From: Flavobacteriales bacterium
GTDB lineage: Bacteria; Bacteroidota; Bacteroidia; Flavobacteriales_D; CAJJDF01
NCBI GenBank assembly: GCA_020630395.1
Contig: JAHDBM010000007.1
Location: 16,312-80,311, forward strand
Length of the DNA: 64,000 bases
Direction of reading: 5' to 3'
Part shown: positions 1 through 9,310 of the stretch, one piece after another
Position numbering within the stretch: the stretch's first letter is position 1
Layout of the letters: every line of letters begins with the position of its first letter
Program-made: the position numbers and the translations under genes
Notes under the pieces: generated by a model
Databases searched by the model: none
What the model was told of the DNA's origin: nothing
The model's input: the letters and a program-made list of their open reading frames with translations, nothing else

Positions 1-2697
1 AGTGCTAATGGTAGCAATTTATTGGGATCAACATACATTGGTGGTACTGCAAATGATGGATTAAATACTGTTGTTGCTTTAGAATATAATTATGGTGATG
101 CCTTCAGAGGTGAAATAACAGTAGACAACTCCGGTAATTGTTATGTTGCATCAACTACAAATTCTTCTAATTTCCCTGTTACAAATGGTAGTTCGAGTGC
201 TGGAGGATCAGAGGGAGTTAGTTTTAAATTTAATGCAAGTCTTACAAGTTTGTTATGGAGCACTTATATTGGAGGAACTTCTAATGATGCTGCTTATGGT
301 GTTCAATTAGATGCTAGTAATAACATATTTATAACTGGAGGAACACAAAGTAATAATTTAACAGGATCATCTAACGCACACAATGGAGGTGTTGATGGTT
401 ATCTTCAAAAATATAACCCAGCTGGAACATTATTAGCTTCACGATACATTGGCACTGCTTCTTACGATCAAACTTATTTAGTACAGGTAGATATTAATGA
501 TGATATATATGTAGTTGGACAATCAACTGGTCCTATTCCTGTTAGCCCAGGAAAATATAATAATGCAAACAGTGGTCAATTCATTCAAAAATACAACAAC
601 AACTTAAGTGCGCTAACTTACAGTACGGTTGTGGGTAGAGGTTCTGGAGCTATTGATATTTCTCCTTCTGCTTTTTTAGTTAACGATTGTGGTTTAATTT
701 ATTTATCTGGTTGGGGAGGACAATCTAATAAACCTGCTTCCAGTACAACAACTGGGCTTCCAATTACAGGAAATGCTTTTCAAAGCACAACAGATGGTAG
801 TGATTTTTACCTAATGGTATTAGATAAAGATGCTACAGGATTATTATACGCTACTTTTTTTGGCGGTAGTAGCAGTGCAGAACATGTTGATGGAGGAACT
901 AGTCGTTTTGATAAAGACGGAAATGTGTACCAAGCTGTATGTGCAGGATGTGGAGGCAACTCAGATTTTCCAACTAATTCTGGAGCTTACAGCCAAACAA
1001 ATAACAGTACAAACTGTAATTTAGCTGTTTTTAAATTTAATGTAGATGTTATTTTTGCTTTAGCAAGCACCCCTCAAGCTACTTATTGTTGGCCAAACCC
1101 TGTTTCCTTTACAAATGCTAGTAGTGGTGGGAACACTTATTTTTGGGATTTTGGGGATGGAACAACATCAACACAATTTTCTCCTACTCACTCCTACCCT
1201 AGTTCTGGTACATATACAGTTAAATTAGTTGTTTCTGATTCTACTGGATGTATTTTACCCGATTCTTCTACAATAACTATTCAGCTATATAATCCTGTTA
1301 ATTTAACGGTTACTCCAGACACTGGAATTTGTCCCAATACTGCACTTCAACTAAATGTATCTGGTGCAGCAAGTTATGTCTGGTCTCCTTCTGCTACGTT
1401 AAGTAATAGCACAAGTGCTAACCCAATTGCTTCTCCTAATACAAATACTACTTATACAGTTATTGGCACTGATGTTTGTGGTGCTGATACTGCTCAAGTA
1501 AATGTTATTATACATCCTATCAATACATTTGCAGGAAATGACACCATTATATGTGCAGGTGGATCAGCTAATTTATGGGCAAATGGAGGAGCTTCTTACA
1601 CTTGGTCACCAGCTATTACAACCAATCCATCCAATACTGCAAATACTGTTGCTACACCAACTTCTACTACTACTTACACTGTTAATATCACAACAAATGA
1701 AGGTTGTCCTTCTACTGAATCCGTCACTGTTGAAGTTGACAATGGCTTATCAATCCCAGTTTTAACAAATGATACTGGAATGTGCAATGGGGAAACAATG
1801 CTCTTACAAGCTTCTGGGGCAAGAAATTACGTTTGGTCGCCTACAACTAATTTATTTTTTATTAACGACTCTACCGTTAATGCTTCTCCTTCCAATATCA
1901 CAACTTATGCTGTAGACTTTTCAAATGCATGTGGTACGGTTAGAGAATCAGTTGAAGTTGCTATTCAAAAGCCAACTGCAGTTGCAAGTCCAAGTGACAC
2001 TATTTGTTTTAATGACACCTTTTTATTGTGGGCTGATGGCGGAGTAGCTTACCAATGGCAACCTAATGGAAATTTAGCCTCTCCATCTAATGACTCTACA
2101 ATTGGATTACCTGCTCCAGAAAGAGAATATTTGGTAATTGTTACTGATGCTTTAGGCTGTAGAGACACTGCCTACACAACAATTTATCACTTCCCTAGAC
2201 CTTTTGTAGATGCAGGTGAAGATCAAATCATAAATTTTGGTGAAGAAGTCATGTTGAATCCAGATCACAGTGATGGAAGTTTTTTCTGGACAAATTCGCC
2301 TTATTTAAGTTGTCACGCTTGTAAGTATCCTACCGCAATGCCAGCTACAACAACTACGTTTACTGCTAATCTTATCGATCAATATGGTTGTAAAGTAACT
2401 GATGATGTAACCATATCTGTAGATGGAGTATTATTTATACCAAATTCCTTTACACCAAATGGAGATGGATTTAATGATCTATTTAAAGCTGTTGGACAAG
2501 ACCTTACAGAATTTGAACTTCTTATATTCAACAGATGGGGGCAGTTAATATATGAATCTACTGATATTAATGAATCTTGGGATGGAACATATAAAGGTCT
2601 TCAAGCACCAATAGACACGTATGTATGGAAAGTTGTGTATTCTGATGTAAATACATTTGACCAAAGTGCTATAGGGCATGTTAATCTAATTCGTTAA
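1..2697 (+). CDS. T9SS-exported gliding-motility-associated C-terminal (CHU_C) protein with SBBP-like beta-propeller repeats and a PKD domain; 5' truncated by window edge
   Basis: Frame is open to base 1 (SANGSNLLGSTYIGG...), so the listed TTG at 22 is not the true start. SBBP-like repeats (STYIGGT.ND....), PKD motif (YFWDFGDGTTSTQFSPTHSYPSSGTYTVKLVV), CHU_C tail (FIPNSFTPNGDGFNDLFK...IFNRWGQLIYES...WDGTYKG). Confidence 0.9.
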   Translation, partial: SANGSNLLGSTYIGGTANDGLNTVVALEYNYGDAFRGEITVDNSGNCYVASTTNSSNFPVTNGSSSAGGSEGVSFKFNASLTSLLWSTYIGGTSNDAAYGVQLDASNNIFITGGTQSNNLTGSSNAHNGGVDGYLQKYNPAGTLLASRYIGTASYDQTYLVQVDINDDIYVVGQSTGPIPVSPGKYNNANSGQFIQKYNNNLSALTYSTVVGRGSGAIDISPSAFLVNDCGLIYLSGWGGQSNKPASSTTTGLPITGNAFQSTTDGSDFYLMVLDKDATGLLYATFFGGSSSAEHVDGGTSRFDKDGNVYQAVCAGCGGNSDFPTNSGAYSQTNNSTNCNLAVFKFNVDVIFALASTPQATYCWPNPVSFTNASSGGNTYFWDFGDGTTSTQFSPTHSYPSSGTYTVKLVVSDSTGCILPDSSTITIQLYNPVNLTVTPDTGICPNTALQLNVSGAASYVWSPSATLSNSTSANPIASPNTNTTYTVIGTDVCGADTAQVNVIIHPINTFAGNDTIICAGGSANLWANGGASYTWSPAITTNPSNTANTVATPTSTTTYTVNITTNEGCPSTESVTVEVDNGLSIPVLTNDTGMCNGETMLLQASGARNYVWSPTTNLFFINDSTVNASPSNITTYAVDFSNACGTVRESVEVAIQKPTAVASPSDTICFNDTFLLWADGGVAYQWQPNGNLASPSNDSTIGLPAPEREYLVIVTDALGCRDTAYTTIYHFPRPFVDAGEDQIINFGEEVMLNPDHSDGSFFWTNSPYLSCHACKYPTAMPATTTTFTANLIDQYGCKVTDDVTISVDGVLFIPNSFTPNGDGFNDLFKAVGQDLTEFELLIFNRWGQLIYESTDINESWDGTYKGLQAPIDTYVWKVVYSDVNTFDQSAIGHVNLIR

Positions 2698-2752
2698 GAA
2701 AACATTAACATCACACATCTTTTTTACACTATATACTAATTATCAAATCTGT

Positions 2753-2760
2753 TAACTTTG
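2753..2760 (+). promoter_or_regulatory. Bacteroidetes-type -7 box TAACTTTG
   Basis: Exact TAnnTTTG match 22 nt upstream of the ATG at 2783. Confidence 0.5.
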
Positions 2761-2782
2761 TTAAGTCATAATAAAGTAAAAC

Positions 2783-3409
2783 ATGAATAAATTAATTAAA
2801 AACGAGGAATTTTGGAATACGTTAACACATGGTGTTGGCATATTTCTTAGCATAGCTGCATTAGTTTTGTTAATCGTTTATGGAAATAATAGTGAAGAAC
2901 CATTTTCTTTACTCTCTGGGATATTTTTTGGCATATCATTAATTGTACTTTATACAGCTTCAACTGTTTATCATGCGGTTACTAATGTAAAGAAGAAAAA
3001 GAAACTAAGGATATTCGATCATATTAGTATTTATTATTTAATAGCAGGCACTTATACTCCATTTGCATTAGTTGCACTAAGAGATAGCATGGGTTGGTGG
3101 ATATTTGGTATAGTATGGACAGTAGCCATTTTGGGGACATTATTTAAGCTATTCTTTACAGGTAAATATGAATTTGTGTCTATAATCGTATACATCACTA
3201 TGGGGTGGCTTATTATAATGGACTTTTCTTATTTAATAGATCATGTTTCTTCTCAAACCTTATGGTTTTTAATCTTAGGCGGAGGATTGTACACATTAGG
3301 CACTATTTTCTATGCAGGAAATAAAATACCATACAATCATGCTATTTGGCATGTATTTGTTTTAGGAGGAAGCATTTTTCACTTTTTTAGTGTGGTTGAT
3401 ATGATGTAG
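2783..3409 (+). CDS. Hemolysin III / PAQR family membrane protein
   Basis: 208 aa, seven-TM pattern; HGVGIFLS, STVYHAV, FDHISIYYLIAGTYTPFAL and AIWHVFVLGGSIFHFF motifs typical of the HlyIII/YqfA family. Confidence 0.88.
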   Translation: MNKLIKNEEFWNTLTHGVGIFLSIAALVLLIVYGNNSEEPFSLLSGIFFGISLIVLYTASTVYHAVTNVKKKKKLRIFDHISIYYLIAGTYTPFALVALRDSMGWWIFGIVWTVAILGTLFKLFFTGKYEFVSIIVYITMGWLIIMDFSYLIDHVSSQTLWFLILGGGLYTLGTIFYAGNKIPYNHAIWHVFVLGGSIFHFFSVVDMM

Positions 3410-3460
3410 AAAATCTATAAACACAATAGTTATAAAACGATATCGTAAGCTTGATGTTAG

Positions 3461-3540
3461 GAAAGCGAAGAGATCTAATTGTCGGTTTCTGAAATTGAAA
3501 TTACTTCACACTCATTTCATTCGTGTTCGTAATGACGGTT
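3461..3540. repeat. Probable dispersed intergenic repeat of the 'CGTCATTxCGAAC...GTGAAGxAATxTCA' type
   Basis: Minus-strand text: aaccgtcattacgaacacgaatgaaatgagtgtgaagtaatttcaatttcagaaaccgacaattagatctcttcgctttc; resembles the GTCATTGCGAAC...GAAGCAATCTC repeat family. Only one copy is in the window. Confidence 0.4.
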
Positions 3541-3547
3541 CTTTCAA

Positions 3548-4240
3548 CTAATCTTGCTTAATATTTAATTTACCCACATTAACCAAAACACCAAATCCAA
3601 CATTAAAATGTTGTACAGGACCAACATAATCAGGAAGATTAAAATCTTGAAAATCATCTAATGAAACAGTTCCCGGAGTAAAACTAGTTTGTGTAAATGT
3701 ATAACCTATTGTAAAACTATAGGATATACGATCTATTCCTTTTAAATAAATAGCAAAATTTGGAGAAATAAAATTACCATTATTTTGTTTAAAAGGGACA
3801 CCTATATTTCTTGAAGGATTACTGCTAGTTCGCATTTGATATACGCCAGCTTGTATTGAAGCATCCATGAATATTTTAGAGGTAAAATAATTAATATAGC
3901 TTACTTCACCATAAGCTCCAATATAATGTGTTTTAGCATCTAAATTTTCACTTATTTTAAATTGACTTATCTCAAAAAAACTATGCTTAGCCCCTGCTCC
4001 AACATTAAATCCATTTACAATATCATAATTAACGCTTAATGCTACATCCGATATACCTCTGGATACGCTTTTATAAAAGTTATTAGTTGTAACTGCTGGT
4101 AACCTAAAATAAGATTTAACAAATAGTTTAGAAACCTCTATTCGTTCTTTTTCTTCTTGTTGACTATAACTATTAAACGTAACTGTATAGCATATTAATA
4201 ATATGCATATTCGAAAGCTATTTAATTTAATCTTTTTAAT
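3548..4240 (-). CDS. Outer-membrane beta-barrel-like secreted protein; start codon appears to be ATT
   Basis: The listed ORF starts at an internal ATG (3868), but the frame is open and protein-like upstream: IKKIKLNSFRICILLICYTVTFNSYSQQEEKERIEVSKLFVKSYFRLPAVTTNN...; first upstream in-frame stop is just before the ATT at 4240. Confidence 0.7.
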   Translation of the reverse strand: MKKIKLNSFRICILLICYTVTFNSYSQQEEKERIEVSKLFVKSYFRLPAVTTNNFYKSVSRGISDVALSVNYDIVNGFNVGAGAKHSFFEISQFKISENLDAKTHYIGAYGEVSYINYFTSKIFMDASIQAGVYQMRTSSNPSRNIGVPFKQNNGNFISPNFAIYLKGIDRISYSFTIGYTFTQTSFTPGTVSLDDFQDFNLPDYVGPVQHFNVGFGVLVNVGKLNIKQD

Positions 4241-4631
4241 GACTAATAATTACTTTTTTTGTGATCCTTTGATTAGCGGTTATTAACTGAAAAAAATAAG
4301 TGCCAGTAGGTACTTGTGTAACATCAACATCCATTTTATGATATCCTTCATTTAATCGTTTATTAAGAACGGTTTTAATTTCCTTAAATTCTTCATTAAC
4401 TAATTTAATAACGGTATCAGTCTCAACACCCAACTTAAATTTTAATGGAGCTTTATCACTAACTGCTCCAATAAAATCACTCAATTCAGCATAATCAACT
4501 TTTTCAACTTTATCTTTAGTCAACACCCATTTACCCCATACAATCAGTAAAGAGATAATCCAAAATAAAATTGGGCTTGCAATAAGTATTACTAAGGCTA
4601 AAAAGCCCCATTTACCTAAATCTTCTGGCAT
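4236..4631 (-). CDS. Small protein with N-terminal hydrophobic segment and a T9SS type A-like C-terminal tail
   Basis: 131 aa: N-terminal WGFLALVILIASPILFWIISLLIVWGKW; C-terminal DVTQVPTGTYFFQLITANQRITKKVIISH resembles the end of a T9SS type A sorting domain. Confidence 0.6.
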   Translation of the reverse strand: MPEDLGKWGFLALVILIASPILFWIISLLIVWGKWVLTKDKVEKVDYAELSDFIGAVSDKAPLKFKLGVETDTVIKLVNEEFKEIKTVLNKRLNEGYHKMDVDVTQVPTGTYFFQLITANQRITKKVIISH

Positions 4632-4636
4632 ATTAA

Positions 4637-6145
4637 TTAAAATTTAAACCTAGCGAAACCTAAACTAGCTGATAAAATTGGTTTTTCTACACTATTAAAC
4701 TGTACTAAAGATAACACATCTCGAGTAGAAATTCCAGCCTCCCAAGTACCACTTGCAGGTGCAAATACAATACCAAATGGAACACGGGTTAAATAATTTC
4801 CTCCAAAAACAGCCCCAGTCGATAATCTAATAGGACCTAACTTTAAATCTCCCCCAAGAGCAATAATTGCTTTATCTATACTTCCTGGAGTTTTATTAAA
4901 AGGCATCACTATATCAGCTCCTATTTCTAATTTTTTAAAATGAAAACCAATTCCTAATCTCATAGTAGATGCTAATGGAACAGTTCTAGATACATTCGTA
5001 TTTTGAATTTTAATAAGCGCATTGGTAACACTATCAAACGTAGCCGATCCACTTCCGTTTTGAACTGAAGAAGAATCATAATAAAATCCTCCAACCGTAA
5101 AGTTAGATAAAACAGAATCTCCTAGAGCTGTAAAGGTATTTTTAGTCCATTTAACACTACCTATATTATTTACAGCTGCTCCAATTTTTATAACGTTCTT
5201 AATTTTTACATTTGCCCCTAAATCTAAACCAAATCCACTACCTGCAGCTTTAGGGAAACCAAAACGGTAAGCTCCTGGACCTATAAAACCACCTGTGTTT
5301 CCATTACCCGAAAAAGAGGGTGAGTATGCACCAAAAGCACTAAGCTGATTATTTTCTACACCTAAATCAAACATAGCAATACCTTGGATGTATTTTAATC
5401 CTGCTCCAACATATACTCCAAAACCATCTTCAGTTGAAATAAGCTGTCTACCATATCCCACATTCCATTCTCGCAACCAAGAAATACTCATATTAGTACC
5501 TTCAATAAGGTCTTTTATCGATTTAGGATTTGATGAAGTTCCGGCTACAATAGATACACTCGTATCATTTTGAAGTGAATCATAATTATTTGGTGTATTC
5601 TCTACTTTGCTAAAACTTCCTCCACTATTTATTACTAAACTATCAAAGTAAGGTGCACCAAATCCAAAAGTTGCAATATCAGCAAAATCTTCTGAGAGGT
5701 TAAAGTTCATTTGGTAGTTATCATTCATACTAAAAGCAAAAGTTCCTATCCCTTTTATAGTCATTGCTGCTCCTAGCCATCTAAAATTTGCATTGAGGAC
5801 AAATCCATCTTGTAAATCTGTAGATACTTCTTTGAACTCATCAAAACTAAAACTATTTGATATTTCAAAATTTAACGGGAATGCTCTCACATTTTTTATA
5901 ACATCATTATTAAACAACTTACTACTTGTTGAAAAACCAAACTCACTTGTTCCTAATGCTATTCTTTTATTCCCATTATTAATACCATAACCTAAATTAG
6001 CAGGATTAATACCTAATGCCTGATAATCACTAGCAAAAGTAGTAGATGCGCCTCTACCAGTTAATGTAAATGCACTTCCTTCAGTTTGAGCATTTGTATC
6101 ACTTATTATAAATAAGGCTATTATTATGTAAACTATATTTTTCAT
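4637..6145 (-). CDS. DUF5723-family outer-membrane protein
   Basis: 502 aa; signal peptide ending SDTNAQ; GRGASTTFASDYQALGINPANLGY and beta-barrel-type alternation. Confidence 0.75.
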   Translation of the reverse strand: MKNIVYIIIALFIISDTNAQTEGSAFTLTGRGASTTFASDYQALGINPANLGYGINNGNKRIALGTSEFGFSTSSKLFNNDVIKNVRAFPLNFEISNSFSFDEFKEVSTDLQDGFVLNANFRWLGAAMTIKGIGTFAFSMNDNYQMNFNLSEDFADIATFGFGAPYFDSLVINSGGSFSKVENTPNNYDSLQNDTSVSIVAGTSSNPKSIKDLIEGTNMSISWLREWNVGYGRQLISTEDGFGVYVGAGLKYIQGIAMFDLGVENNQLSAFGAYSPSFSGNGNTGGFIGPGAYRFGFPKAAGSGFGLDLGANVKIKNVIKIGAAVNNIGSVKWTKNTFTALGDSVLSNFTVGGFYYDSSSVQNGSGSATFDSVTNALIKIQNTNVSRTVPLASTMRLGIGFHFKKLEIGADIVMPFNKTPGSIDKAIIALGGDLKLGPIRLSTGAVFGGNYLTRVPFGIVFAPASGTWEAGISTRDVLSLVQFNSVEKPILSASLGFARFKF

Positions 6146-6156
6146 CTAACTTATTA

Positions 6157-6972
6157 TTAGTTATCTCCAAATTTCTCAATTACTTGTTGTGTAACTCCTG
6201 TTGCAGAAAACCCTCCATCATGAAATAGGTTTTGCATGGTTACGTACCTTGTAAAATCAGAAAACAAAGACACACAATAGGCTGCACATGCTTCTGCACT
6301 AGCATTTCCTAATGGACTCATTTGCTCAGCATAATTTATAAACTCATTAAATCCTTTTACACCTGAACCAGCAGTTGTAACGGTTGGAGATTGAGATATT
6401 GTATTAATTCTTACTTTTCTTTTAATCCCGTAATGATATCCAAAACTACGTGAAATTGATTCTAATAAAGACTTTGCATCTGCCATATCTCCATAATCTG
6501 GAAATATTCTTTGCGCAGCTATATACGTTAAAGCCAAGACCGATCCCCAATCATTAATCGCATCTTTCTCCATTGCGGTTTGCAATACTTTGTGAAATGA
6601 AATAGCTGAAACATCTAATGTTTGATTATACCACTTATGATTTAGTCCAGTATAGTGTTTTCCTTTACGAACATTGGGTGACATACCTATTGAATGTAAT
6701 ATAAAATCTACCTTACCTCCTAAAATCTCCATAGATCCATCAATTAACTTTTCTAAATCTTCGTTAGAAGTAGCATCTGCAGGTATAATTTTACTACCTG
6801 TTTTTTCTGCAAGTTCATTAATAGCTCCCATTCTCATAGCTACAGGTGCATTAGTTAAAACAAACTCAGCTCCTTCAGCATGAGCTAACTCTGCCACTTT
6901 CCAAGCTATAGATTGATCATTTAATGCTCCAAAAATAATTCCCTTCTTTCCTTTTAATAAGTTATTTGACAT
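6157..6972 (-). CDS. fabI: Enoyl-[acyl-carrier-protein] reductase (NADH), FabI
   Basis: KKGIIFGALNDQSIAWKVA cofactor motif; FPDYGDMADAKSLLES (Y-x3-M-xx-AK) active site; SQSPTVTTAGSGVKGF. Confidence 0.95.
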   Translation of the reverse strand: MSNNLLKGKKGIIFGALNDQSIAWKVAELAHAEGAEFVLTNAPVAMRMGAINELAEKTGSKIIPADATSNEDLEKLIDGSMEILGGKVDFILHSIGMSPNVRKGKHYTGLNHKWYNQTLDVSAISFHKVLQTAMEKDAINDWGSVLALTYIAAQRIFPDYGDMADAKSLLESISRSFGYHYGIKRKVRINTISQSPTVTTAGSGVKGFNEFINYAEQMSPLGNASAEACAAYCVSLFSDFTRYVTMQNLFHDGGFSATGVTQQVIEKFGDN

Positions 6973-7000
6973 GCGTTTATTGTTAGTCTTTTATAATTTA

Positions 7001-7008
7001 CAAATATA
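7001..7008 (-). promoter_or_regulatory. -7 box TATATTTG upstream of fabI
   Basis: caaatata on +, exact TAnnTTTG on -, 29 nt upstream of the fabI ATG. Confidence 0.5.
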
Positions 7009-7097
7009 AAACAAATCCACTTCTTGTTACGGTAAGTTTTGAATAATTAGCTGTTCATAATCTTTCAATTAAAAAGAACATACTAACATATGTTCTT

Positions 7098-7105
7098 TAA
7101 TTTTG
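7098..7105 (+). promoter_or_regulatory. -7 box TAATTTTG
   Basis: Exact TAnnTTTG match 55 nt upstream of the ATG at 7161. Confidence 0.4.
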
Positions 7106-7160
7106 CTGTTAAACAACCTTTTTCATTTTGATTTCGTAATATTAATATAGCTTAAATACT

Positions 7161-9233
7161 ATGAAACAATTAATTATTATTCTATTCTTTATATCTAGTC
7201 TTAGTTTTGGACAAAATATATTTATATCTACTGGTTCGGGTACATTATACAAAACCAATCCAAACACCTGTACCTCTACTTTAATTGGATCATGCCCTAC
7301 TTTTGTTGATATTGCTTTTTTACCCAATGGTAAATTATATGGACAAACATGGGGAGCAATTTATGAGGTTGATACATTAACTGCCGCTACAACACTTGTG
7401 ATGACTGTACCATCTGGAAATTCACTTGTAGGTGGGCCTAATGGTAAATTATATGCTGTAAGTGGAACTACTTTAAGAGAAATTGATCCTGTAGCAGGTA
7501 CTTCAGTTATTTTAGGAACTGTAAACTGCGGTTCTGGAGGGGATTTAGCTTTTTTTAATGGAATTTTACATTTAGCTTGTGGTGGGAACAATCTTTTGCA
7601 AATTGACATATCAAATCCTGGAGCAAGTTTTGTTGTGGGTAACATGTCTATATCTGGTGCTGCATGGGGATTAGTAAATAATGTTAATGGATGTACTGAA
7701 AATCCTTTTGTTATTTCTAGCTCTGGTTTATTATACAACTTAGATTATACAACTGCTGGAACTACAGGTGGATGCAATATGGGAATTACTGGAAGTGTTT
7801 ATGGTGCTGCAGCTCCTAACGAATTTCTTGCAAGTGGAGGGGTCGTTAATATTTTAGGAGCTGATACGACTATTTGTAATACTCCATCCTATACAATGAC
7901 TGTACCTCCTGCTCCTAATACAACCATTTTATGGAGTAATGCCACTACCTCCAATTCTTTAACCGTTAACTCAACTGGTCAATATTGGGTTCAAATTACC
8001 GATACCGCTCAAGGGTGTGTTATATCTGATACGATAAATATCACATTCAATAATTTTACCGTTAATGATACTATTATAGAAATTTGCTTAACTGGTGATA
8101 TTGACTTGCAAGCAGAAGTCAATCCGCCTACTGGATCTACTTGGTATGATAATACGTTTACTCCACTTGGAGGATTCCCATTAACGCTTAATAACATTGG
8201 TAGTTACACGTATTATTATGCAACATCAGGCACATGTGCAGATACCGCAATGGTAACCGTTAATGTTTTATATGATTCTATTGATTTAGGCAATGACACC
8301 ATATTTTGTGATGGAGGAAATGCAACTTATGGTGTAAATTTAGCTGGTTTCACTTATTTATGGAGTAATGGAGCTACCACTAATTCAACTTCATTTACCA
8401 CATCTGGAACTTATTACTTAGATGCAACATCAATTGCGCATGGATGTGTATTAAGTGATACTGTTAATGTGTTAGTTTTACCTGTTCCTGATGCTGGCTT
8501 AGAAGGATCTGTAACCATGTGTGATTATACAGGTGTTGATTTATATAATTGGTTGAATGGCTCACCTGTTACAGGCGGAACTTGGCTTGACCCAAGTAAC
8601 ACCCCTGTGTCAATGCCTTTTTCAATAGCTTCTCCTGCTGATGGAGCTTATAAATACGTAGTTACTAATGGTGTTTGCTCAGATAGTAGTTTTGTTAACC
8701 TTACTAATATTTTTCCCGATTTATCTGGATTTACTTACGGTCCTGACCGAATTATTGTAGATCAAACTCCTGTTACTTTTACTAGGCTTTCATCTGCAGA
8801 TCATGCGCTATGGACTGTAAATGGAATTATTCGTAATAATTTACCAACTATTACTGAGATCTTTCCAAATGAAGGACTTCAAGAAGTATGCTTAGTTTTA
8901 ACGACTGATAATTGCATTGATACCTTATGTAATGACATTCCTGTAATTGAAGATATAGGCGTATTTGTTCCTAATGCCTTTACACCAGATAATGACGGAC
9001 ACAATGACAATTTTACACCTTCAATTACTGGAGATATTGAAAACTATCACTTCTATATTTTTAATAGATGGGGTAATTTAATATATGAAACTGAGGACAC
9101 AGATGGTGCTTGGGATGGAAAACACAAAGGTAATTTATGCCCAAATGATTCTTATGTTTGGAGGGTAACCTATGAAATTCCAGGTACAATAGAAAAAAAA
9201 TCAGTTGTAGGTCATATTAATTTGATTAAATAA
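7161..9233 (+). CDS. T9SS-exported gliding-motility-associated C-terminal (CHU_C) protein
   Basis: Signal peptide MKQLIIILFFISSLSFGQ; CHU_C tail FVPNAFTPDNDGHNDNFTP...IFNRWGNLIYETEDTDGAWDGKHKG...YVWRVTY...GHINLIK. Confidence 0.92.
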   Translation: MKQLIIILFFISSLSFGQNIFISTGSGTLYKTNPNTCTSTLIGSCPTFVDIAFLPNGKLYGQTWGAIYEVDTLTAATTLVMTVPSGNSLVGGPNGKLYAVSGTTLREIDPVAGTSVILGTVNCGSGGDLAFFNGILHLACGGNNLLQIDISNPGASFVVGNMSISGAAWGLVNNVNGCTENPFVISSSGLLYNLDYTTAGTTGGCNMGITGSVYGAAAPNEFLASGGVVNILGADTTICNTPSYTMTVPPAPNTTILWSNATTSNSLTVNSTGQYWVQITDTAQGCVISDTINITFNNFTVNDTIIEICLTGDIDLQAEVNPPTGSTWYDNTFTPLGGFPLTLNNIGSYTYYYATSGTCADTAMVTVNVLYDSIDLGNDTIFCDGGNATYGVNLAGFTYLWSNGATTNSTSFTTSGTYYLDATSIAHGCVLSDTVNVLVLPVPDAGLEGSVTMCDYTGVDLYNWLNGSPVTGGTWLDPSNTPVSMPFSIASPADGAYKYVVTNGVCSDSSFVNLTNIFPDLSGFTYGPDRIIVDQTPVTFTRLSSADHALWTVNGIIRNNLPTITEIFPNEGLQEVCLVLTTDNCIDTLCNDIPVIEDIGVFVPNAFTPDNDGHNDNFTPSITGDIENYHFYIFNRWGNLIYETEDTDGAWDGKHKGNLCPNDSYVWRVTYEIPGTIEKKSVVGHINLIK

Positions 9234-9310
9234 TTTTCAATATCATACGTTCTTAAGATTAGTCATAACCAACCATATTTTGTACTTTTAGTCATTAAAG
9301 ATTTTCTTGT

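Noticed and set aside
830-1765. ORFs 830-1024 and 1502-1765 on +
   Set aside because: Alternate-frame ORFs inside the CHU_C gene; low-complexity Leu/Gln/Ile-rich translations typical of a shifted frame.
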